From the NCBI RefSeq assembly GCF_003583405.1, contig NZ_QXEC01000010.1, positions 1 through 64,000 of the forward strand: DNA of 64,000 bases. The letters are read 5' to 3'. This document shows positions 10,301 to 19,768 of the stretch, one piece after another. How positions within the stretch are numbered: position 1 is the first letter of the stretch; each line of letters opens with the position of its first letter. Origin of the DNA: Micromonospora radicis. GTDB lineage: Bacteria > Actinomycetota > Actinomycetes > Mycobacteriales > Micromonosporaceae. Made by a program: the position numbers and the translations under genes. The notes under the pieces are model-generated. The model was not told the DNA's origin, did no database searches, and saw only the letters and a program-made list of their open reading frames with translations.

Positions 10301-12080
10301 TCTTGGCCAGTTCCGCGTTGTCGATCACCGGATAGGGCAGCACGATCTGCCGGCAGCTGGCCGGGCCGGGATCGAGCAGGTTGCCCTCCGGGCCGATGGT
10401 CGAGGCCAGGCTGGTCACCAACTCCTCACGGATGGCGTCCAACGGCGGGTTGGTGACCTGCGCGAAGAGCTGATGGAAGTAGTCGTAGAGCAGCCGGGGC
10501 CGGGTGGACAGCGGGGCGATCGGGGTGTCCGTGCCCATCGACCCGATCGGCTCCGCGCCGGTGCGGGCCATCGGGGCGAGCAGGATCTTCAGCTCCTCCT
10601 CGGTGTAGCCGAAGGTCTGCTGCCGGCGGCGTACCGAGTCGTGGGTGAAGACCTCGTGCTCGCGGGCCGGCAGGTCGTCCAGCTCGATCAGCCCGGCGTG
10701 CAGCCAGTCGGCGTACGGCTGGGCCGCGGCCAGCTCGGTCTTGATCTCCTCGTCGTGCACGATCCGGCCGGCGGTCGTGTCGACCAGGAACATCTTGCCG
10801 GGCTGGAGGCGACCCTTGGCGACCACCGTGGCCGGGTCGAGGTCGAGCACGCCCGCCTCGCTGCCGAGCACCACGAGCCCGTCGGTGGTCTGCCACCAGC
10901 GCCCCGGGCGCAGGCCGTTGCGGTCGAGCACCGCGCCGACGATCTCGCCGTCGGTGAAGGCCACCGAGGCGGGGCCGTCCCAAGGCTCCATCAGGCTGGC
11001 GTGGAACCGGTAGAAGGCGCGCTTGTCGGCGGCCATGTCCGGGTCGTTCTCCCAGGCCTCCGGGATCATCATCAGCACCGCGTGCGGCAGGCTGCGCCCG
11101 GCCAGGTGCAGCAGCTCCAGGACCTCGTCGAAGTTCGCCGAGTCGGAGGCGGCCGGGGTGCAGACGGGGAAGACCCGGCGGATGTTGCCGGGCAGCTCCG
11201 GGGTGCGCAGCAGCGCCTCGCGGGCCTGCATCCAGTTCCGGTTGCCGCGAATGGTGTTGATCTCACCGTTGTGGGCGATGAACCGGTACGGGTGGGCCAG
11301 CGGCCAGGACGGGAAGGTGTTGGTGGAGAACCGGGAGTGCACCAGGGCGATGGCGCTGTCCACCCGCTCGTCGGTGAGATCCGGGTAGAAGGCGGGCAGC
11401 TGGTCCGGGGTGAGCATCCCCTTGTAGACCATGGTCCGCCCGGACAGCGACGGGAAGTACGCCGGCACCCCACGCTCGGCGGACTCCCGCTCGGCCTGCT
11501 TGCGTACGCAGAACGCCACCCGCTCCAACTCGATGCCGCGCAGCGGGGAACCGGCCGGCCCGGCGGGAGTGTCGGTGAGCCGGTTCGCGGCGAGGAAGAG
11601 CTGCCGGACCCGGGGCATCGCCGCCAGGGCGGTCTCACCGAGGTCGGACGCGTCGACCGGAACGTCCCGCCAGCCGAGCAGCTCCGCCCCCTCGACCAGG
11701 GCGTACTTCTCGACCACCTGCCGGGCGCGGGCCTCGGCGGCGGCGTCGTCGGGCAGGAAGACCAGACCGGTGGCGTACTCGCCGGCCGGGGGCAACGGGA
11801 AGTCCACCACCGCGCGCAGGAACGCGTCCGGCACCTGGATCATGATGCCGGCACCGTCGCCGGTGTTCGGTTCCGCACCGCGGGCACCCCGGTGGTCCAG
11901 CCGGCACAACGCGCCGAGGCCGTTGGCGACCACCGTGTGGGAGCGCCGCCCGTGCAGGTCCGCCACGAAGGCCACCCCGCAGGCGTCGTGCTCGTGGGCG
12001 CCGTCGTAGAGGCCGGTGGGGGACGTCACCTGGCCGTGTCGCGGCACCGGCTGGGGGCGGTGAGGGTACGCAAAGGCCAC
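7344..12080 (-). CDS. gltB: Glutamate synthase large subunit GltB
   Basis: The 1578-aa alpha subunit of glutamate synthase. It releases ammonia from glutamine and adds it to 2-oxoglutarate to give glutamate. An N-terminal class II amidotransferase domain begins at Cys34 (DACGVAF); the first 33 residues would be a propeptide removed to expose that Cys. The central and FMN-binding synthase domains include the 3Fe-4S Cys pattern [12 protein letters not shown]. The C-terminus is the GXGXG beta-helix domain ([21 protein letters not shown]). Full length with no frameshift. It starts with GTG behind AGGAGG and leads the gltB-gltD operon. Nothing in the upstream region identifies a regulator. Confidence 0.97.
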   Translation of the reverse strand: MAFAYPHRPQPVPRHGQVTSPTGLYDGAHEHDACGVAFVADLHGRRSHTVVANGLGALCRLDHRGARGAEPNTGDGAGIMIQVPDAFLRAVVDFPLPPAGEYATGLVFLPDDAAAEARARQVVEKYALVEGAELLGWRDVPVDASDLGETALAAMPRVRQLFLAANRLTDTPAGPAGSPLRGIELERVAFCVRKQAERESAERGVPAYFPSLSGRTMVYKGMLTPDQLPAFYPDLTDERVDSAIALVHSRFSTNTFPSWPLAHPYRFIAHNGEINTIRGNRNWMQAREALLRTPELPGNIRRVFPVCTPAASDSANFDEVLELLHLAGRSLPHAVLMMIPEAWENDPDMAADKRAFYRFHASLMEPWDGPASVAFTDGEIVGAVLDRNGLRPGRWWQTTDGLVVLGSEAGVLDLDPATVVAKGRLQPGKMFLVDTTAGRIVHDEEIKTELAAAQPYADWLHAGLIELDDLPAREHEVFTHDSVRRRQQTFGYTEEELKILLAPMARTGAEPIGSMGTDTPIAPLSTRPRLLYDYFHQLFAQVTNPPLDAIREELVTSLASTIGPEGNLLDPGPASCRQIVLPYPVIDNAELAKILSIDEDGDLPGFKAVRVSGLYRIRDGGAGIKARLTEICRHVSEAIEDGVRILVLSDRDSNADLAPIPSLLLTAAVHQHLVREQTRTQVALIVESGDCREVHHAAVLIGYGAAAVNPYLAFESVEDMISTGALTGVEPRAAIRNYVKALGKGVLKIMSKMGISTVSSYCGAQVFEAVGLHTRLVERYFRGTPSTISGVGLDGIHAEVAARHALAWPAPGATASDRLPVGGEYQWRREGELHLFNPETVFLLQHATRSRQYDVFRTYTAKVDDLAARAGALRGLFRLRTGELPPVPIEEVEPASEIVKRFATGAMSYGSISAESHETLAIAMNRLGGKSNTGEGGEDVDRLHDPERRSSVKQIASGRFGVTSEYLVNADDLQIKMAQGAKPGEGGQLPGNKVWPWIARTRHATPGVGLISPPPHHDIYSIEDLAQLVHDLKCVNPAARVHVKLVSEVGVGTVAAGVAKLKADVILISGHDGGTGASPLNSLKHAGTPWELGLAEAQQTLLLNKLRDRVTVQVDGQLKTGRDVVVAALLGAEEFGFATAPLIVSGCIMMRVCHLDTCPVGIATQNPVLRERYTGKPEFVENFFLFLAEEIRGYLAELGLRSIDEAIGRTELLDVAPAIEHWKAGGLDLHRVLHLPELPAGAARRGVRAQDHGLELALDNELIALAQPALRGAGDDGQVTPVRAEVAIRNEHRSVGAMLGGEVTRRHGGAGLPTDTVEFTLRGTAGQSFGAFLPRGVTLRLYGDANDYVGKGLSGGRLVVRPHAVAPFVATDAAAGGRAEDQIIAGNTILYGATSGEVFLRGRVGERFAVRNSGASAVVEGVGDHGCEYMTGGTVVVLGPTGRNFAAGMSGGTAFVWNLDRRRVNSELVDLSAPSEQERVRLHELVQRHFAETDSAVAEALLKRWPEAVEEFTAVVPRDYRRVMEIMRAAEAAGQDVDDAVMSALAVPAAQQPQPAPSDASLPVPPATRVIAQEVARA

Positions 12081-12215
12081 CGGGCCTCCTGTCGTCGTTC
12101 AGGGTGGATCATGGTCGGGACGACGTCGGCCCTCTGACGGACTATTGAGTCTACGTTAGGGCGTGGTACGCAAGGCCAGTGCAGATTGATCACACCGTCC
12201 AGAGTCTGGGACGGA

Positions 12216-12230
12216 TAGTCTCGCGCGGTG
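12216..12230 (+). promoter_or_regulatory. -10 box and leaderless start of GNAT gene
   Basis: TAGTCT (12216-12221) lies 6 nt before the GTG at 12228 and there is no Shine-Dalgarno. Transcription would begin at or beside the start codon, giving a leaderless mRNA, a common arrangement in actinobacteria. Confidence 0.5.
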
Positions 12231-13163
12231 GATACACGGCACGCTAACCTGCTGGCCCGCCTGGAACACTTCTACGACGCGGTGCCCCGCGACGCCGCCC
12301 GCGTGGAGGATCACGGCGGCTGCGTCCTGTTCGTCCGCGAGGGTGCCGGCTGGCCGTTCTACGCCCGACCCCGCCTCGGCGCCGACCGGTCACCGACCCT
12401 TGCCGACCTCACCGCCGTCCGGGCCCGACAGCGGCAACTGGGCCTCCCCGAGGCCCTGGAATGGGTACACGAGGTGCATCCCGAACTACTCGCGGTGGCC
12501 CGTTCAGCCGGGCTCGCCGTACTGGAAGCACCGCTGATGGTGCTCGACCCGACCACCCTGGCCAGGCCGGCTGCCCTGGCCGGCACGGGCGCCCAGGGCG
12601 AGCCGGGTGCCCAGGTCGGGCCGGCTGCCCTGGCCGGCACAAACGCCCAGATCGGGAGCGCGGGATCGGGCGGGGCTACGGTGCGGTTGCTGGCCCCGTC
12701 GGGGCCGACCGTCGCCGACGACGTGGCCGCTCGACGAGCGGTCGCCGCGGTCGGGTTCTCCGTATCCGGCACCGGTCGCGGCGAGGCCGGACCGGCCCAA
12801 CGCGACGCCGCCCGCACCGGGCTCGACGTCGCCGTACTCGACGAGGAACGGACCCGCCTCGCCGACGGCAGCCGGTACGCCGCACTGGCCGAGACGCCCA
12901 CCGAGGGAGCGCTGGCCAGCGGGATGGCCATGCGGGTCGGCGACATCGCCGAGATAGCCGGGGTGGCCACCCTGCCGTCGGCCCGCCGCCGGGGGCTGGC
13001 CACCGCGATCACCGCCACCCTGGCCCACGCCCTGCTGGCCGACGGCGTCGAAGTGATCTTCCTCTCCGCGGGCAGCGAAGAGATCGCCAGGATCTACCTA
13101 CGAGTCGGCTTCCGCCGCATCGGCACCGCCTGCATCGCCGAACCCCCCACCATCACCCCCTAA
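12228..13163 (+). CDS. GNAT family acetyltransferase
   Basis: A 311-aa cytoplasmic protein. Its C-terminal third is an acetyl-CoA-dependent GNAT domain: the motif A stretch IAEIAGVATLPSARRRGLAT (near 240-260) has the R-R-x-G-L/A pyrophosphate loop, and IYLRVGFRRIG is the motif B end. The N-terminal half (FYDAVPRDAARVEDHGG, GLPEALEWVHEVHPELL) resembles the accompanying domain of other actinobacterial two-part GNAT proteins. Residues about 112-145 are a Gly/Ala/Gln-rich linker with a near-duplicated PAALAGT unit, probably a recent in-frame duplication. The substrate is unknown. Start set by the TAGTCT box 6 nt upstream. It diverges from gltB. Confidence 0.85.
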   Translation: MDTRHANLLARLEHFYDAVPRDAARVEDHGGCVLFVREGAGWPFYARPRLGADRSPTLADLTAVRARQRQLGLPEALEWVHEVHPELLAVARSAGLAVLEAPLMVLDPTTLARPAALAGTGAQGEPGAQVGPAALAGTNAQIGSAGSGGATVRLLAPSGPTVADDVAARRAVAAVGFSVSGTGRGEAGPAQRDAARTGLDVAVLDEERTRLADGSRYAALAETPTEGALASGMAMRVGDIAEIAGVATLPSARRRGLATAITATLAHALLADGVEVIFLSAGSEEIARIYLRVGFRRIGTACIAEPPTITP

Positions 13164-13210
13164 ACCCCACCCCCACCCCACCCCCGCGCACCCCCGCGCC
13201 GCAGCTCCGT

Positions 13211-13279
13211 CGATCATGGAGTTTCGGTCGCCGTTTAGTCCGCTATCACCATCTTTGTCCCGACAGAGCGCCATGATCG
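13211..13279. repeat. GATCATG-type intergenic hairpin element
   Basis: CGATCATGG (13211-13219) is repeated in inverse as CCATGATCG (13271-13279) around a 51-nt AT-richer core that contains ctatcaccatctttg. It lies between the convergent ends of the GNAT and monooxygenase genes, flanked by C-rich (13167-13200) and G-rich (13312-13340) tracts. It belongs with similar elements at 15686 and 61653 and may act as a two-way terminator. Confidence 0.6.
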
Positions 13280-13340
13280 GCGCAACATGGCGGGTGACCG
13301 GGCACGCGGGGCGCGGAGGGGAGGGGAGGGAGGGGCGGGG

Positions 13341-14525
13341 TTAGCGGGACGGGGGGCGCCATTGGGCGGCTACGGTGGCGGCGCTGCCCAGCAGGCGAGG
13401 GGTGATGGTGCCGAGGGCGGCGTCGCGGGCGCGTAGCGCCAGCCGGCCCCGGGTCTGCAGCACCGCCGACATCCGGCGGGTCTGCCGGACCACGGCCGCC
13501 GCGCGTGGTCGACGGACCCGGTCGTAGGCGACCACCGCGTCGGGCAGGGTCGACTCGCGCAGCAGTGCGGCCAGCGTCGCGGCGTCCTCGAAGGCGAGGC
13601 AGGCGCCCTGGCCGAGGTGCGGGGGCATGGCGTGCGCGGCGTCGCCGAGCAGCACCACTCCGCCCGGTCCGACCGGGAAACCGTACGCCTTCGGCAGCGG
13701 GCGCAGTTCCCGGATCTCCTGCTGCACCAGGTCGACCGGGTCGGTAGCGGCCAGCAGGTCCTCGACCGGGGCGGGCCAGCCGGCGTACCAACGGCGCAAC
13801 AGCGCGAGCTGCGTCTGCGGCGGCTCGGGTCGGGGCGCACCGGCCGCCGTGGCCATCCAGTAGATGCCGCCCCGGCTGGAGGCACCGGAGGAGCCCCGCT
13901 CGCCCAGGGAGGCGGCGCCGAAGCGGTACCCGGCGCCGAGGATCTCACCGCCCACGGAGTCGGGCAGGCTCGGGGCGCGGTACCAGGGGATCACCGCCCG
14001 CCAGGCGGCGCAGCCGGAGCTGACCACGGCGGCCTCGGGCGCGAGCTGCCGGCGGATCACGCTGTCGACGCCGTCGGCCGCCACCACCAGGTCCGCCTCG
14101 TACGTGTGCCGCCCGTCACCGACCGCCGGCCGCTCGCCCTGGCTCGCGCGGACCGTCCGAACGGTCACCCCGGTACGCAGTTCGACCCGGTCTCCCAGGC
14201 CTGCGATCAGCGCGTCGTGCAGGTCTTCCCGGTGCACCACCACGGGCAGCCGCTCGGCGGGGGCCGGCCGGGGCTGCACCAGCCAGTGCCCGTCCGGACG
14301 TCGCACCCCGCCGTCGGCCAGCGGGGTGGCGATGGCGTCCAGGCCCGCGCCGAGGTCCAGGGCGCGCAGCGCGCGGACCCCGTTGGGCCACAGTACGACG
14401 GCGGTCGGCTCCGGCCGGATCCGGTCGGCCCGTTCCAGGAGGGTGACCTGCCAGCCGGATCGGGCGAGGGCACCGGAGACGGCCAGGCCGCCGAGTCCTC
14501 CGCCGACCACCACCGCCGTCCGCAT
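13341..14525 (-). CDS. FAD-dependent monooxygenase (PHBH fold)
   Basis: A 394-aa class A flavoprotein hydroxylase. The dinucleotide-binding GGGLGGLAVSGAL begins at residue 8, the conserved DG stretch VVAADGVDSVIR is near 145, and the GD motif VVLLGDAAHAMPPHLGQGA is near 290. All three hallmarks of the p-hydroxybenzoate hydroxylase fold are present. Such enzymes use NAD(P)H and oxygen to hydroxylate small aromatics or similar acceptors; this substrate cannot be deduced. The start is ATG at 14525, 13 nt after the lgt stop, so it is probably the last gene of an lgt transcript. No catabolic or secondary-metabolite genes lie nearby. Confidence 0.9.
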   Translation of the reverse strand: MRTAVVVGGGLGGLAVSGALARSGWQVTLLERADRIRPEPTAVVLWPNGVRALRALDLGAGLDAIATPLADGGVRRPDGHWLVQPRPAPAERLPVVVHREDLHDALIAGLGDRVELRTGVTVRTVRASQGERPAVGDGRHTYEADLVVAADGVDSVIRRQLAPEAAVVSSGCAAWRAVIPWYRAPSLPDSVGGEILGAGYRFGAASLGERGSSGASSRGGIYWMATAAGAPRPEPPQTQLALLRRWYAGWPAPVEDLLAATDPVDLVQQEIRELRPLPKAYGFPVGPGGVVLLGDAAHAMPPHLGQGACLAFEDAATLAALLRESTLPDAVVAYDRVRRPRAAAVVRQTRRMSAVLQTRGRLALRARDAALGTITPRLLGSAATVAAQWRPPSR

Positions 14526-14538
14526 GCCGCCCCCTCGT

Positions 14539-15614
14539 TCAGCTGTCGCGGTCGGCGGGCCGGGCCGACGCGGTCGAGGCGTCCTCGGCGGGTTCGGTCG
14601 GCGCCTCGCCGGTCTGGCGCCAGTGTTCGAACTCCGCCTCGTCGACCACCCGGTAGCCCTCCGGGGCGACCTGCTCGGTGCCGGCCGCCTTGCTGGCCGA
14701 CAGGTCCACCTGGGAGACGTCGGAGGTGGCCGCCGGCGGGGTGGCGGCGGCCGTCCCGCCGACGGGGATCAGGTAGTCACGCGGACCGCGGACCCGGACG
14801 AAGTAGATCAGGGCGCCGAGGAACACCAGCGCCGCGGTCCAGACGTTGAGGCGTACGCCGAAGATGGTGTTGGCCTCGTCGGTGCGCATCATCTCGATCC
14901 AGAACCGCCCGACGGTGTAGCCCATCACGTACAGCGCGAACGCCCGGCCCCGGCCGAGCCGCAGCTTACGGTCGACGAGGTACACCAGCGCGGCGACGCC
15001 GACGTTCCAGAGCGCCTCGTAGGCGAAGGTCGGGTGGTAGAGCCCCTCCTCCAGGATCGGCTGGCCCGCCTCGTCGCGCAGCGCCTGGCCGCCGTCCATC
15101 CGGTGGATCTCCAGCCCCCAGGGCAGGTCGGTGCGGCCACCGTAGAGCTCGTTGTTGAACCAGTTGCCGAGCCGACCGATCGCCTGCGCCAGCGGCAGGC
15201 CGGGCGCCAGCGCGTCGGCCACCACGGTGAACGGGATGCCCAGCTGCCGGGCGGCGAGCCAGGCACCGACCGCGCCGCCGCCGACCGCACCCCAGATGCC
15301 GAGCCCACCCTCGTGGATGAAGAAGATCTTGAACCAGTCACCGCCGGTGCCGAAGTAGGCCGCCGGAGAGGTGATCACGTGGTAGATCCGGGCGCCGATG
15401 ATGCCGGCCGGCACCGCCCAGAGCGCGATGTCCAGCACCGCGCCGGGTGCGACCCCGCGCTGGCGCAGGCGTCGTTCGGTGACCCAGCAGGCCACCACGA
15501 TGCCGGCGATGATGCACAGCGCGTACGCCCGGAGCGGGAACGGTCCGAGCTGCCACACGGCGGTGCTCGGGCTGGGGATGGCGGCCAGGTACGTCGGCGA
15601 GGCGAGACTCACGG
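14539..15614 (-). CDS. lgt: Prolipoprotein diacylglyceryl transferase
   Basis: An integral membrane enzyme that transfers diacylglycerol from phosphatidylglycerol to the lipobox Cys of prolipoproteins. The Lgt signature is clear in IGRLGNWFNNELYGG, preceded by IHEGGLGIWG, and about seven hydrophobic segments are visible. A non-conserved C-terminal tail of roughly 85 residues is charged and Ala/Thr-rich, typical of actinobacterial Lgt. I place the start at GTG 15614 because TAGCGT lies 8 nt upstream, suggesting a leaderless message; the frame is open to 15651. It partners functionally with lspA at 49848. It follows trpA on the same strand, with an inverted-repeat element between. Confidence 0.95.
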
Positions 15615-15685
15615 GTGCACACGCTACCGCTGCCGACCCCCTCGGCGTCACCCCGGTCCGGGCACTCCCGCCAGCCCCACTCGCC

Positions 15686-15757
15686 GCGATCTTGCCCCTA
15701 CTGTCGCGACAAACCCTGACATTCCAGGCATTCCGTCGACCAGAAGTGCATGATCGC
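15686..15757. repeat. GATCATG-type intergenic hairpin element
   Basis: GCGATCTTGC (15686-15695) pairs with GCATGATCGC (15748-15757) with one mismatch. The core contains a shorter gtcgcgac palindrome. It follows the trpA stop at 15810 and precedes lgt, so it could end the trpCBA transcript. Arm sequence and spacing match the element at 13211. Confidence 0.5.
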
Positions 15758-15809
15758 CGCCAAAGTGGGGCGGGGGTGCGGGAGGAGCGGGGCTAGAGGT
15801 GGGTGAGGT

Positions 15810-16613
15810 TCAGGGGGTGGGGTGGCGGACGCCGTCGGCGAGTTCGGCGCTGAGCGTGCTCAGGGCGGCCAGGGCGGTGGTCTCGTCGGGCGCGTCGAAC
15901 AGGCAGCGGATCAACGCGCTGCCGACGATCACCCCGTCGGCGTACCCGGCGACCGCGGCGGCCTGCGCCCCGGTGCCGACGCCCAGCCCGACACCGACCG
16001 GCAGGTCGGTGACCTCCCGTACCCGGGACACCAGCACCGGCGCCGCCTGCGAGGTCTGGCTACGGGCACCGGTCACGCCCATGATCGCGGTGGCGTAGAC
16101 GAAGCCCCGGCAGTGCTCGACCGTCATCGCCAACCGCTGGTCGGTCGAGGAGGGCGCCACCAGGAACGTGCGGTCCAGCCCGTACGCGTCCGAGGCGGCG
16201 AGCCACTCCCCGGCCTCCTCGGGGATCAGGTCCGGGGTGATCAGCCCGGTGCCGCCGGCCGCAGCGAGATCCCGGGCGAACGCCTCGACGCCGTACCGCT
16301 CGATCGGATTCCAGTAGGTCATCGTGACCACCGGCGCGCCGGTGGCCGCGACCTCCTCGACGATCCGCAGGGTGTCCCGGGTGCGTACGCCGCCGGCCAG
16401 GGCGATGTCGCTGGCCCGCTGGATGACCGGACCGTCCATCACCGGATCGGAGTACGGGATCTCCACCTCGATCACGTCGACCCCGGCGGCGACCATCGCC
16501 TTCATCGCGGCGATGCTGCCCTCGACGGTGGGGAACCCGGCCGGCATGCAGCCGACCAGCACCGCCCGGCCGTCGGCCCGCGCCTTGTCGAACGCCACCC
16601 CGATCCGGCTCAT
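15810..16613 (-). CDS. trpA: Tryptophan synthase alpha chain
   Basis: A 267-aa TIM-barrel enzyme that cleaves indole-3-glycerol phosphate to indole and glyceraldehyde 3-phosphate. Catalytic residues are in [19 protein letters not shown] (Glu near 49 and the following Asp). The phosphate-binding GVGLGVGTG and GVIVGSALI loops lie near the C-terminus. ATG at 16613 overlaps the trpB stop by 4 nt (ATGA), so the alpha and beta chains are coupled for the alpha2-beta2 complex that channels indole. It is last in trpC-trpB-trpA. Length is typical. Confidence 0.97.
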   Translation of the reverse strand: MSRIGVAFDKARADGRAVLVGCMPAGFPTVEGSIAAMKAMVAAGVDVIEVEIPYSDPVMDGPVIQRASDIALAGGVRTRDTLRIVEEVAATGAPVVTMTYWNPIERYGVEAFARDLAAAGGTGLITPDLIPEEAGEWLAASDAYGLDRTFLVAPSSTDQRLAMTVEHCRGFVYATAIMGVTGARSQTSQAAPVLVSRVREVTDLPVGVGLGVGTGAQAAAVAGYADGVIVGSALIRCLFDAPDETTALAALSTLSAELADGVRHPTP

Positions 16614-17833
16614 GCCGACTCCCCGTCCAGGATCCCGAAGTACCCACCGGCGGTGTGCACGTCCTTGTCGCCCCGACCGGAGAGGTTGACCACGATGGTG
16701 GGCTCCCGACCCAGCTCGGCGGCGAGCTTCCCGGCCACGGCCAGGGTGCCGGCGAGGGCGTGCGAACTCTCGATCGCCGGGATGATCCCCTCGGTACGAC
16801 AGAGCAGTTCGAACGCGGCCATCGCCTCGTCGTCGGTGACCGGCAGGTAGCGCGCCCGACCCGTGTCGTGCAGCCAGGCGTGCTCCGGACCCACTCCGGG
16901 GTAGTCCAGGCCGGCGGAGATCGAGTGCGACTCCACGGTCTGCCCGTCGGCGTCCTGCAGCACGAAGGTGCGGGTGCCGTGCAGCACCCCGGTGGAACCG
17001 CCGGTGATGCTGGCCGCGTGCCGGCCGGTGGTGACGCCCTCGCCGCCGGCCTCGAAGCCGTACAGCCGCACCTGCGGGTCGTCGACGAAGGCGTGGAAGA
17101 TGCCCAGCGCGTTGGAGCCGCCACCGACGCAGGCGGTGACCGCGTCCGGCAGCGCGCCGGTCAGCTCCAGGCACTGTGCCCGGGCCTCGTCGCCGATGCC
17201 GCGGACGAAGTCGCGGACCAGCGCCGGGAACGGATGCGGACCGGCGGCGGTGCCGATCAGGTAGTGGGTGTCGTCGACGTTGGCGACCCAGTCCCGCATC
17301 GCCTCGTTCATCGCGTCCTTGAGCGTGCGGGAACCGTTCGTCACCGGCACGACGGTGGCGCCGAGCATCCGCATCCGGGCCACGTTCAGCGCCTGCCGCT
17401 CGGTGTCGACCTGCCCCATGTAGACCACGCAGTCCAGGTCGAACAGGGCCGCGGCGGTGGCGGTGGCGACGCCGTGCTGACCGGCACCGGTCTCGGCGAT
17501 CACCCGCTTCTTGCCCATCCGGCGGGTCAACAACGCCTGGCCGAGCACGTTGCGTACCTTGTGCGCGCCGGTGTGGTTGAGATCCTCGCGCTTGAGCAGC
17601 ACCCGGGCACCGGCCCGGGCGGAGAACCGGCGCGCCTCGTACAGCCGCGACGGGGTGCCGGCGTAGTCCTGCAGCAGACCGGCGAACTCGGCCCGGAACG
17701 TCCCGTCGGCCATCGCCGCGCGGTGCGCCGCCGCCAACTCGTCGAGGGCGGCGACCAGGGCCTCCGGTACGAACCGGCCGCCGAAGCGACCGAAGTGACC
17801 GGCGGCGTCGGGCAGCGCAGCGGGGGCGCTCAT
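16610..17833 (-). CDS. trpB: Tryptophan synthase beta chain
   Basis: A 407-aa PLP enzyme that condenses indole with serine to give tryptophan. The PLP lysine is in [15 protein letters not shown] (His-Lys near residues 94-95) and the phosphate-cradling [13 protein letters not shown] is near 235. The N-terminus [13 protein letters not shown] is standard. ATG at 17833 lacks a good Shine-Dalgarno of its own but overlaps, as ATGA, the stop of a 12-codon leader frame that does have one. Translation may therefore depend on that leader. An in-frame GTG upstream would add nine residues (VSSSQRGPG). Confidence 0.97.
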   Translation of the reverse strand: MSAPAALPDAAGHFGRFGGRFVPEALVAALDELAAAHRAAMADGTFRAEFAGLLQDYAGTPSRLYEARRFSARAGARVLLKREDLNHTGAHKVRNVLGQALLTRRMGKKRVIAETGAGQHGVATATAAALFDLDCVVYMGQVDTERQALNVARMRMLGATVVPVTNGSRTLKDAMNEAMRDWVANVDDTHYLIGTAAGPHPFPALVRDFVRGIGDEARAQCLELTGALPDAVTACVGGGSNALGIFHAFVDDPQVRLYGFEAGGEGVTTGRHAASITGGSTGVLHGTRTFVLQDADGQTVESHSISAGLDYPGVGPEHAWLHDTGRARYLPVTDDEAMAAFELLCRTEGIIPAIESSHALAGTLAVAGKLAAELGREPTIVVNLSGRGDKDVHTAGGYFGILDGESA

Positions 17834-17868
17834 GCCGGGGCCGCGCTGACTCGATGACACGCGCTCAT
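17830..17868 (-). CDS. 12-aa leader ORF coupled to trpB
   Basis: A mini-ORF encoding [12 protein letters not shown], with a strong AGGGAGAGGA ribosome site 8 nt upstream of its ATG at 17868. Its stop overlaps the trpB ATG (ATGA). It has no Trp codons, so it is not a classic attenuator peptide. The arrangement suggests it loads ribosomes for trpB by translational coupling. It might also be a remnant of the small trpM-like gene found near this place in Streptomyces. Whether the peptide itself has a function is unknown. Confidence 0.5.
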   Translation of the reverse strand: MSACHRVSAAPA

Positions 17869-17906
17869 CGCGGGAATCCTCTCCCTGTGCGGGACCGGCG
17901 CGCAGC

Positions 17907-18773
17907 TCAGCGCACCGGGCGGGGCGTGGCGGGGTGGTTGCCGGCGTTGACCAGCTCGGCCACCGCCTCCCGGGGGCTCTTCTGGGTGACCAGTCCCTCG
18001 CCGACGAGCACCGCGTCGGCACCGGCCGAGGCGTACCGGATCAGATCGTGCGGACCCCGCACCCCGGACTCGGCGATCTTGACGACGCTGCTCGGCAGCC
18101 CGGGCGCGATCCGCTCGAACACCGACCGGTCTACCTCCAGCGTACGCAGGTCACGGGCATTGACCCCGATCACCTGCGCGCCGGCCTCGAGGGCCCGGTC
18201 GGCCTCTTCCTCGTCGTGCACCTCGACCAGCGCGGTCATGCCCAGCGACTCGATCCGCTCCAGCAGGCCGACCAGCGCGTTCTGCTCCAGCGCGGCGACG
18301 ATGAGCAGCACCAGGTCGGCACCGTGCGCACGGGCCTCGTGCACCTGGTAGCTGGAGACCACGAAGTCCTTGCGCAGGACCGGGATGTTCACCGCGGCCC
18401 GCACGGCGGCGAGGTCGTCCAACGAACCGCCGAACCAGCGCCCCTCGGTAAGCACGCTGATCGCCCGGGCACCACCGGCGGCGTACTCACCGGCCAGGTC
18501 GGCCGGATCGGCGATCTCAGCCAACTTGCCCTTGGACGGCGAGGAGCGCTTCACCTCGGCGATGACGGCGACGCCCGGCCGCCGCAGGGCCGCGTACGCG
18601 TCCAGCGGTGGCGCAGCGGCGGCGGCGAGTTCGCGGATCCGCTCCAGCGGAACCTGCTCCTGCCGCCGGGCCACGTCCTCCCGGACGCCGGCCAGGATCT
18701 CGTCGAGCACGCTGGTGGGCGCGGCCGAAGCGGCGTCGTCCCCCTCCGCGTGCGCATGCTCAGCAGTCACCAT
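17907..18773 (-). CDS. trpC: Indole-3-glycerol phosphate synthase
   Basis: A 288-aa TIM-barrel enzyme converting CdRP to indole-3-glycerol phosphate, the substrate of TrpA/TrpB. Hallmarks are [13 protein letters not shown] (catalytic Lys), [50 protein letters not shown] and IAESGVRG. A charged N-terminal extension of about 20 residues ([17 protein letters not shown]) precedes the normal start of the fold. ATG at 18773 has a GGAGAGGGGAG ribosome site. An in-frame ATG at 18797 directly follows a TAGCAT box and could be a leaderless start adding eight residues. It heads trpC-(leader)-trpB-trpA. The separate TrpF step is expected from PriA at 39605. Confidence 0.96.
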   Translation of the reverse strand: MVTAEHAHAEGDDAASAAPTSVLDEILAGVREDVARRQEQVPLERIRELAAAAAPPLDAYAALRRPGVAVIAEVKRSSPSKGKLAEIADPADLAGEYAAGGARAISVLTEGRWFGGSLDDLAAVRAAVNIPVLRKDFVVSSYQVHEARAHGADLVLLIVAALEQNALVGLLERIESLGMTALVEVHDEEEADRALEAGAQVIGVNARDLRTLEVDRSVFERIAPGLPSSVVKIAESGVRGPHDLIRYASAGADAVLVGEGLVTQKSPREAVAELVNAGNHPATPRPVR

Positions 18774-18796
18774 CGGACTCCCCTCTCCGGGTGTCA

Positions 18797-18809
18797 TGGG
18801 CCGATGCTA
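18797..18809 (-). promoter_or_regulatory. -10 box of trpCBA promoter
   Basis: TAGCAT on the minus strand (18809-18804) lies 6 nt before an ATG that is in frame with trpC. Transcription would start at that ATG. The 24 nt between it and the ATG at 18773 contain a strong ribosome site, so two trpC starts are possible. No clear -35 box and no Trp-rich leader are seen. Confidence 0.45.
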
Positions 18810-19141
18810 GGGGGCTCGACCTGGCACCGAGCGCCGGGGGTATGGCGCTCCTCACGAAATGGGCTGGGGCATAATGGCCGACTTGCGCGAACGCGCTGTG
18901 ACTCTACGTCACCAGCCCATCGACGATCAACCATATCGGCCCGACCGGCGACTCTCACCACGACCGGCGTCGATGCTGTGAGCAAGCTCAAGGACGAACG
19001 GCCCTTTGCCTGGTCAGGGCCGCTGCCGCAGAGTTGACGGCGCAGTCATCACGACGAAACCTCAACCGCGCAGCATCTACCTCGGGCAGACTCGATGACG
19101 CGCCTGCCCCACCATCACGACGATCTCTCCCCGGGGTGATC
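18810..19141. other. Intergenic region trpC / small ORF, no gene
   Basis: About 330 nt, less GC-rich than its surroundings, without a convincing frame. It holds a TTGCGC-N16-TACGTC promoter-like pair on the plus strand (about 18884-18911) that overlaps an interrupted palindrome gtgac-tctac-gtcac (18897-18911). Both could serve the plus-strand small gene at 19142. I see no riboswitch or tRNA. Confidence 0.4.
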
Positions 19142-19393
19142 ATGACTTCCTCCGCGCCGCACCAGACCATCGGGCTCACCACCATCTCGCGCACCGTCGC
19201 GTCGCTCGCCGTCGGTGTCGTACACACGCTGGAGCGCGCCATGGTCGGCCCGGACCGGATGCGGACCGCGCGCGGCAACGCCTGGGAGGCCATCTGCGCC
19301 GACCGCGCCCGCGCCGACCAACGCGCCGCCCTGGACCGGCTGGTGGCCGAGTTGGCCGCGACCCCGCTCCGCGACCGGCAGCCGGTCGCCTAA
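19142..19393 (+). CDS. Hypothetical small protein, 83 aa
   Basis: A small basic helical protein without a signal peptide. Residues 1-35 include a moderately hydrophobic amphipathic helix (TVASLAVGVVHTLERAMV) and the rest is an Arg/Ala-rich charged helix (ADRARADQRAALDRLVAEL). I know no family. ATG at 19142 has a weak GGGGTGA ribosome site; the frame stays open to 19034. Its distribution of strong G/C third positions in the last 60 codons supports coding. It lies alone on the plus strand between trpC and the 42-bp repeats, with no operon partner. Confidence 0.5.
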   Translation: MTSSAPHQTIGLTTISRTVASLAVGVVHTLERAMVGPDRMRTARGNAWEAICADRARADQRAALDRLVAELAATPLRDRQPVA

Positions 19394-19472
19394 CCGCCCC
19401 GCCTCCCACCGAACTCGACCGGCGCCCGGGTGGCGACCACCGTCCCGACCGCGCCCGACGGCGAACCTCACC

Positions 19473-19640
19473 GACCGGCGCAATCCCGACGAGGCCCATG
19501 ATCACGCCCGATCAGACCGGCGCAATCCCGACGAAGCCCATGATCACGCCCGATCAGACCGGCGCAATCCCGACGAAGCCCATGATCACGCCCGATCAGA
19601 CCGGCGCAATCCCGACGAAGCCCATGATCACGCCCGATCA
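19473..19640. repeat. Four tandem copies of a 42-bp repeat
   Basis: Four head-to-tail units of exactly 42 bp. Copies 2-4 are identical and copy 1 differs by a g for a change in gacgaggccc. Each unit contains catgatcacgcccgatca, an interrupted TGATC/GATCA palindrome related to the GATCATG arms elsewhere in the window. Because 42 is a multiple of 3, a 14-residue repeat can be read in any frame, but none has coding support. The array runs straight into a large hairpin (19635-19689). Confidence 0.9.
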
Positions 19641-19689
19641 GGGATCGAGTGGTCTCGCAACGACCGCCAGGCCACTCGATCCCTGATCG
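19635..19689. repeat. 18-bp perfect inverted repeat (hairpin)
   Basis: Arms 19635-19652 and 19672-19689 are perfect 18-bp complements around a 19-nt loop, and three more pairs (one G-U) can extend the stem inward. The left arm starts inside the last 42-bp unit. It sits 80 nt past the stop of the Trp-region membrane protein (19769, minus strand), so it may terminate the hisI-trpE transcript. Confidence 0.85.
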
Positions 19690-19768
19690 AGCACGATCTT
19701 GCGCCGCCAGCCCCCCGGGACCGCGCGAAACGGCGTGCAAGCTGGGCGCTGCGCCGCCGGGGGCGGCC

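Noticed and set aside
7425..12137. Plus-strand frame of about 1570 codons antisense to gltB
   Set aside because: It mirrors gltB through codon bias and shows no recognisable motifs. Its Val/Gly/Arg/His-rich composition is that of an antisense frame.
17830..17868. Classic Trp attenuator leader
   Set aside because: The encoded peptide has no Trp codons, and no alternative terminator/antiterminator pair is apparent.
19473..19640. Possible CRISPR array
   Set aside because: Units are contiguous with no unique spacers between them and no cas genes are near.
19498..19686. Frame reading four 14-residue repeats
   Set aside because: Any frame stays open because the unit is 42 bp. There is no ribosome site and the array lies in a repeat-filled gap.
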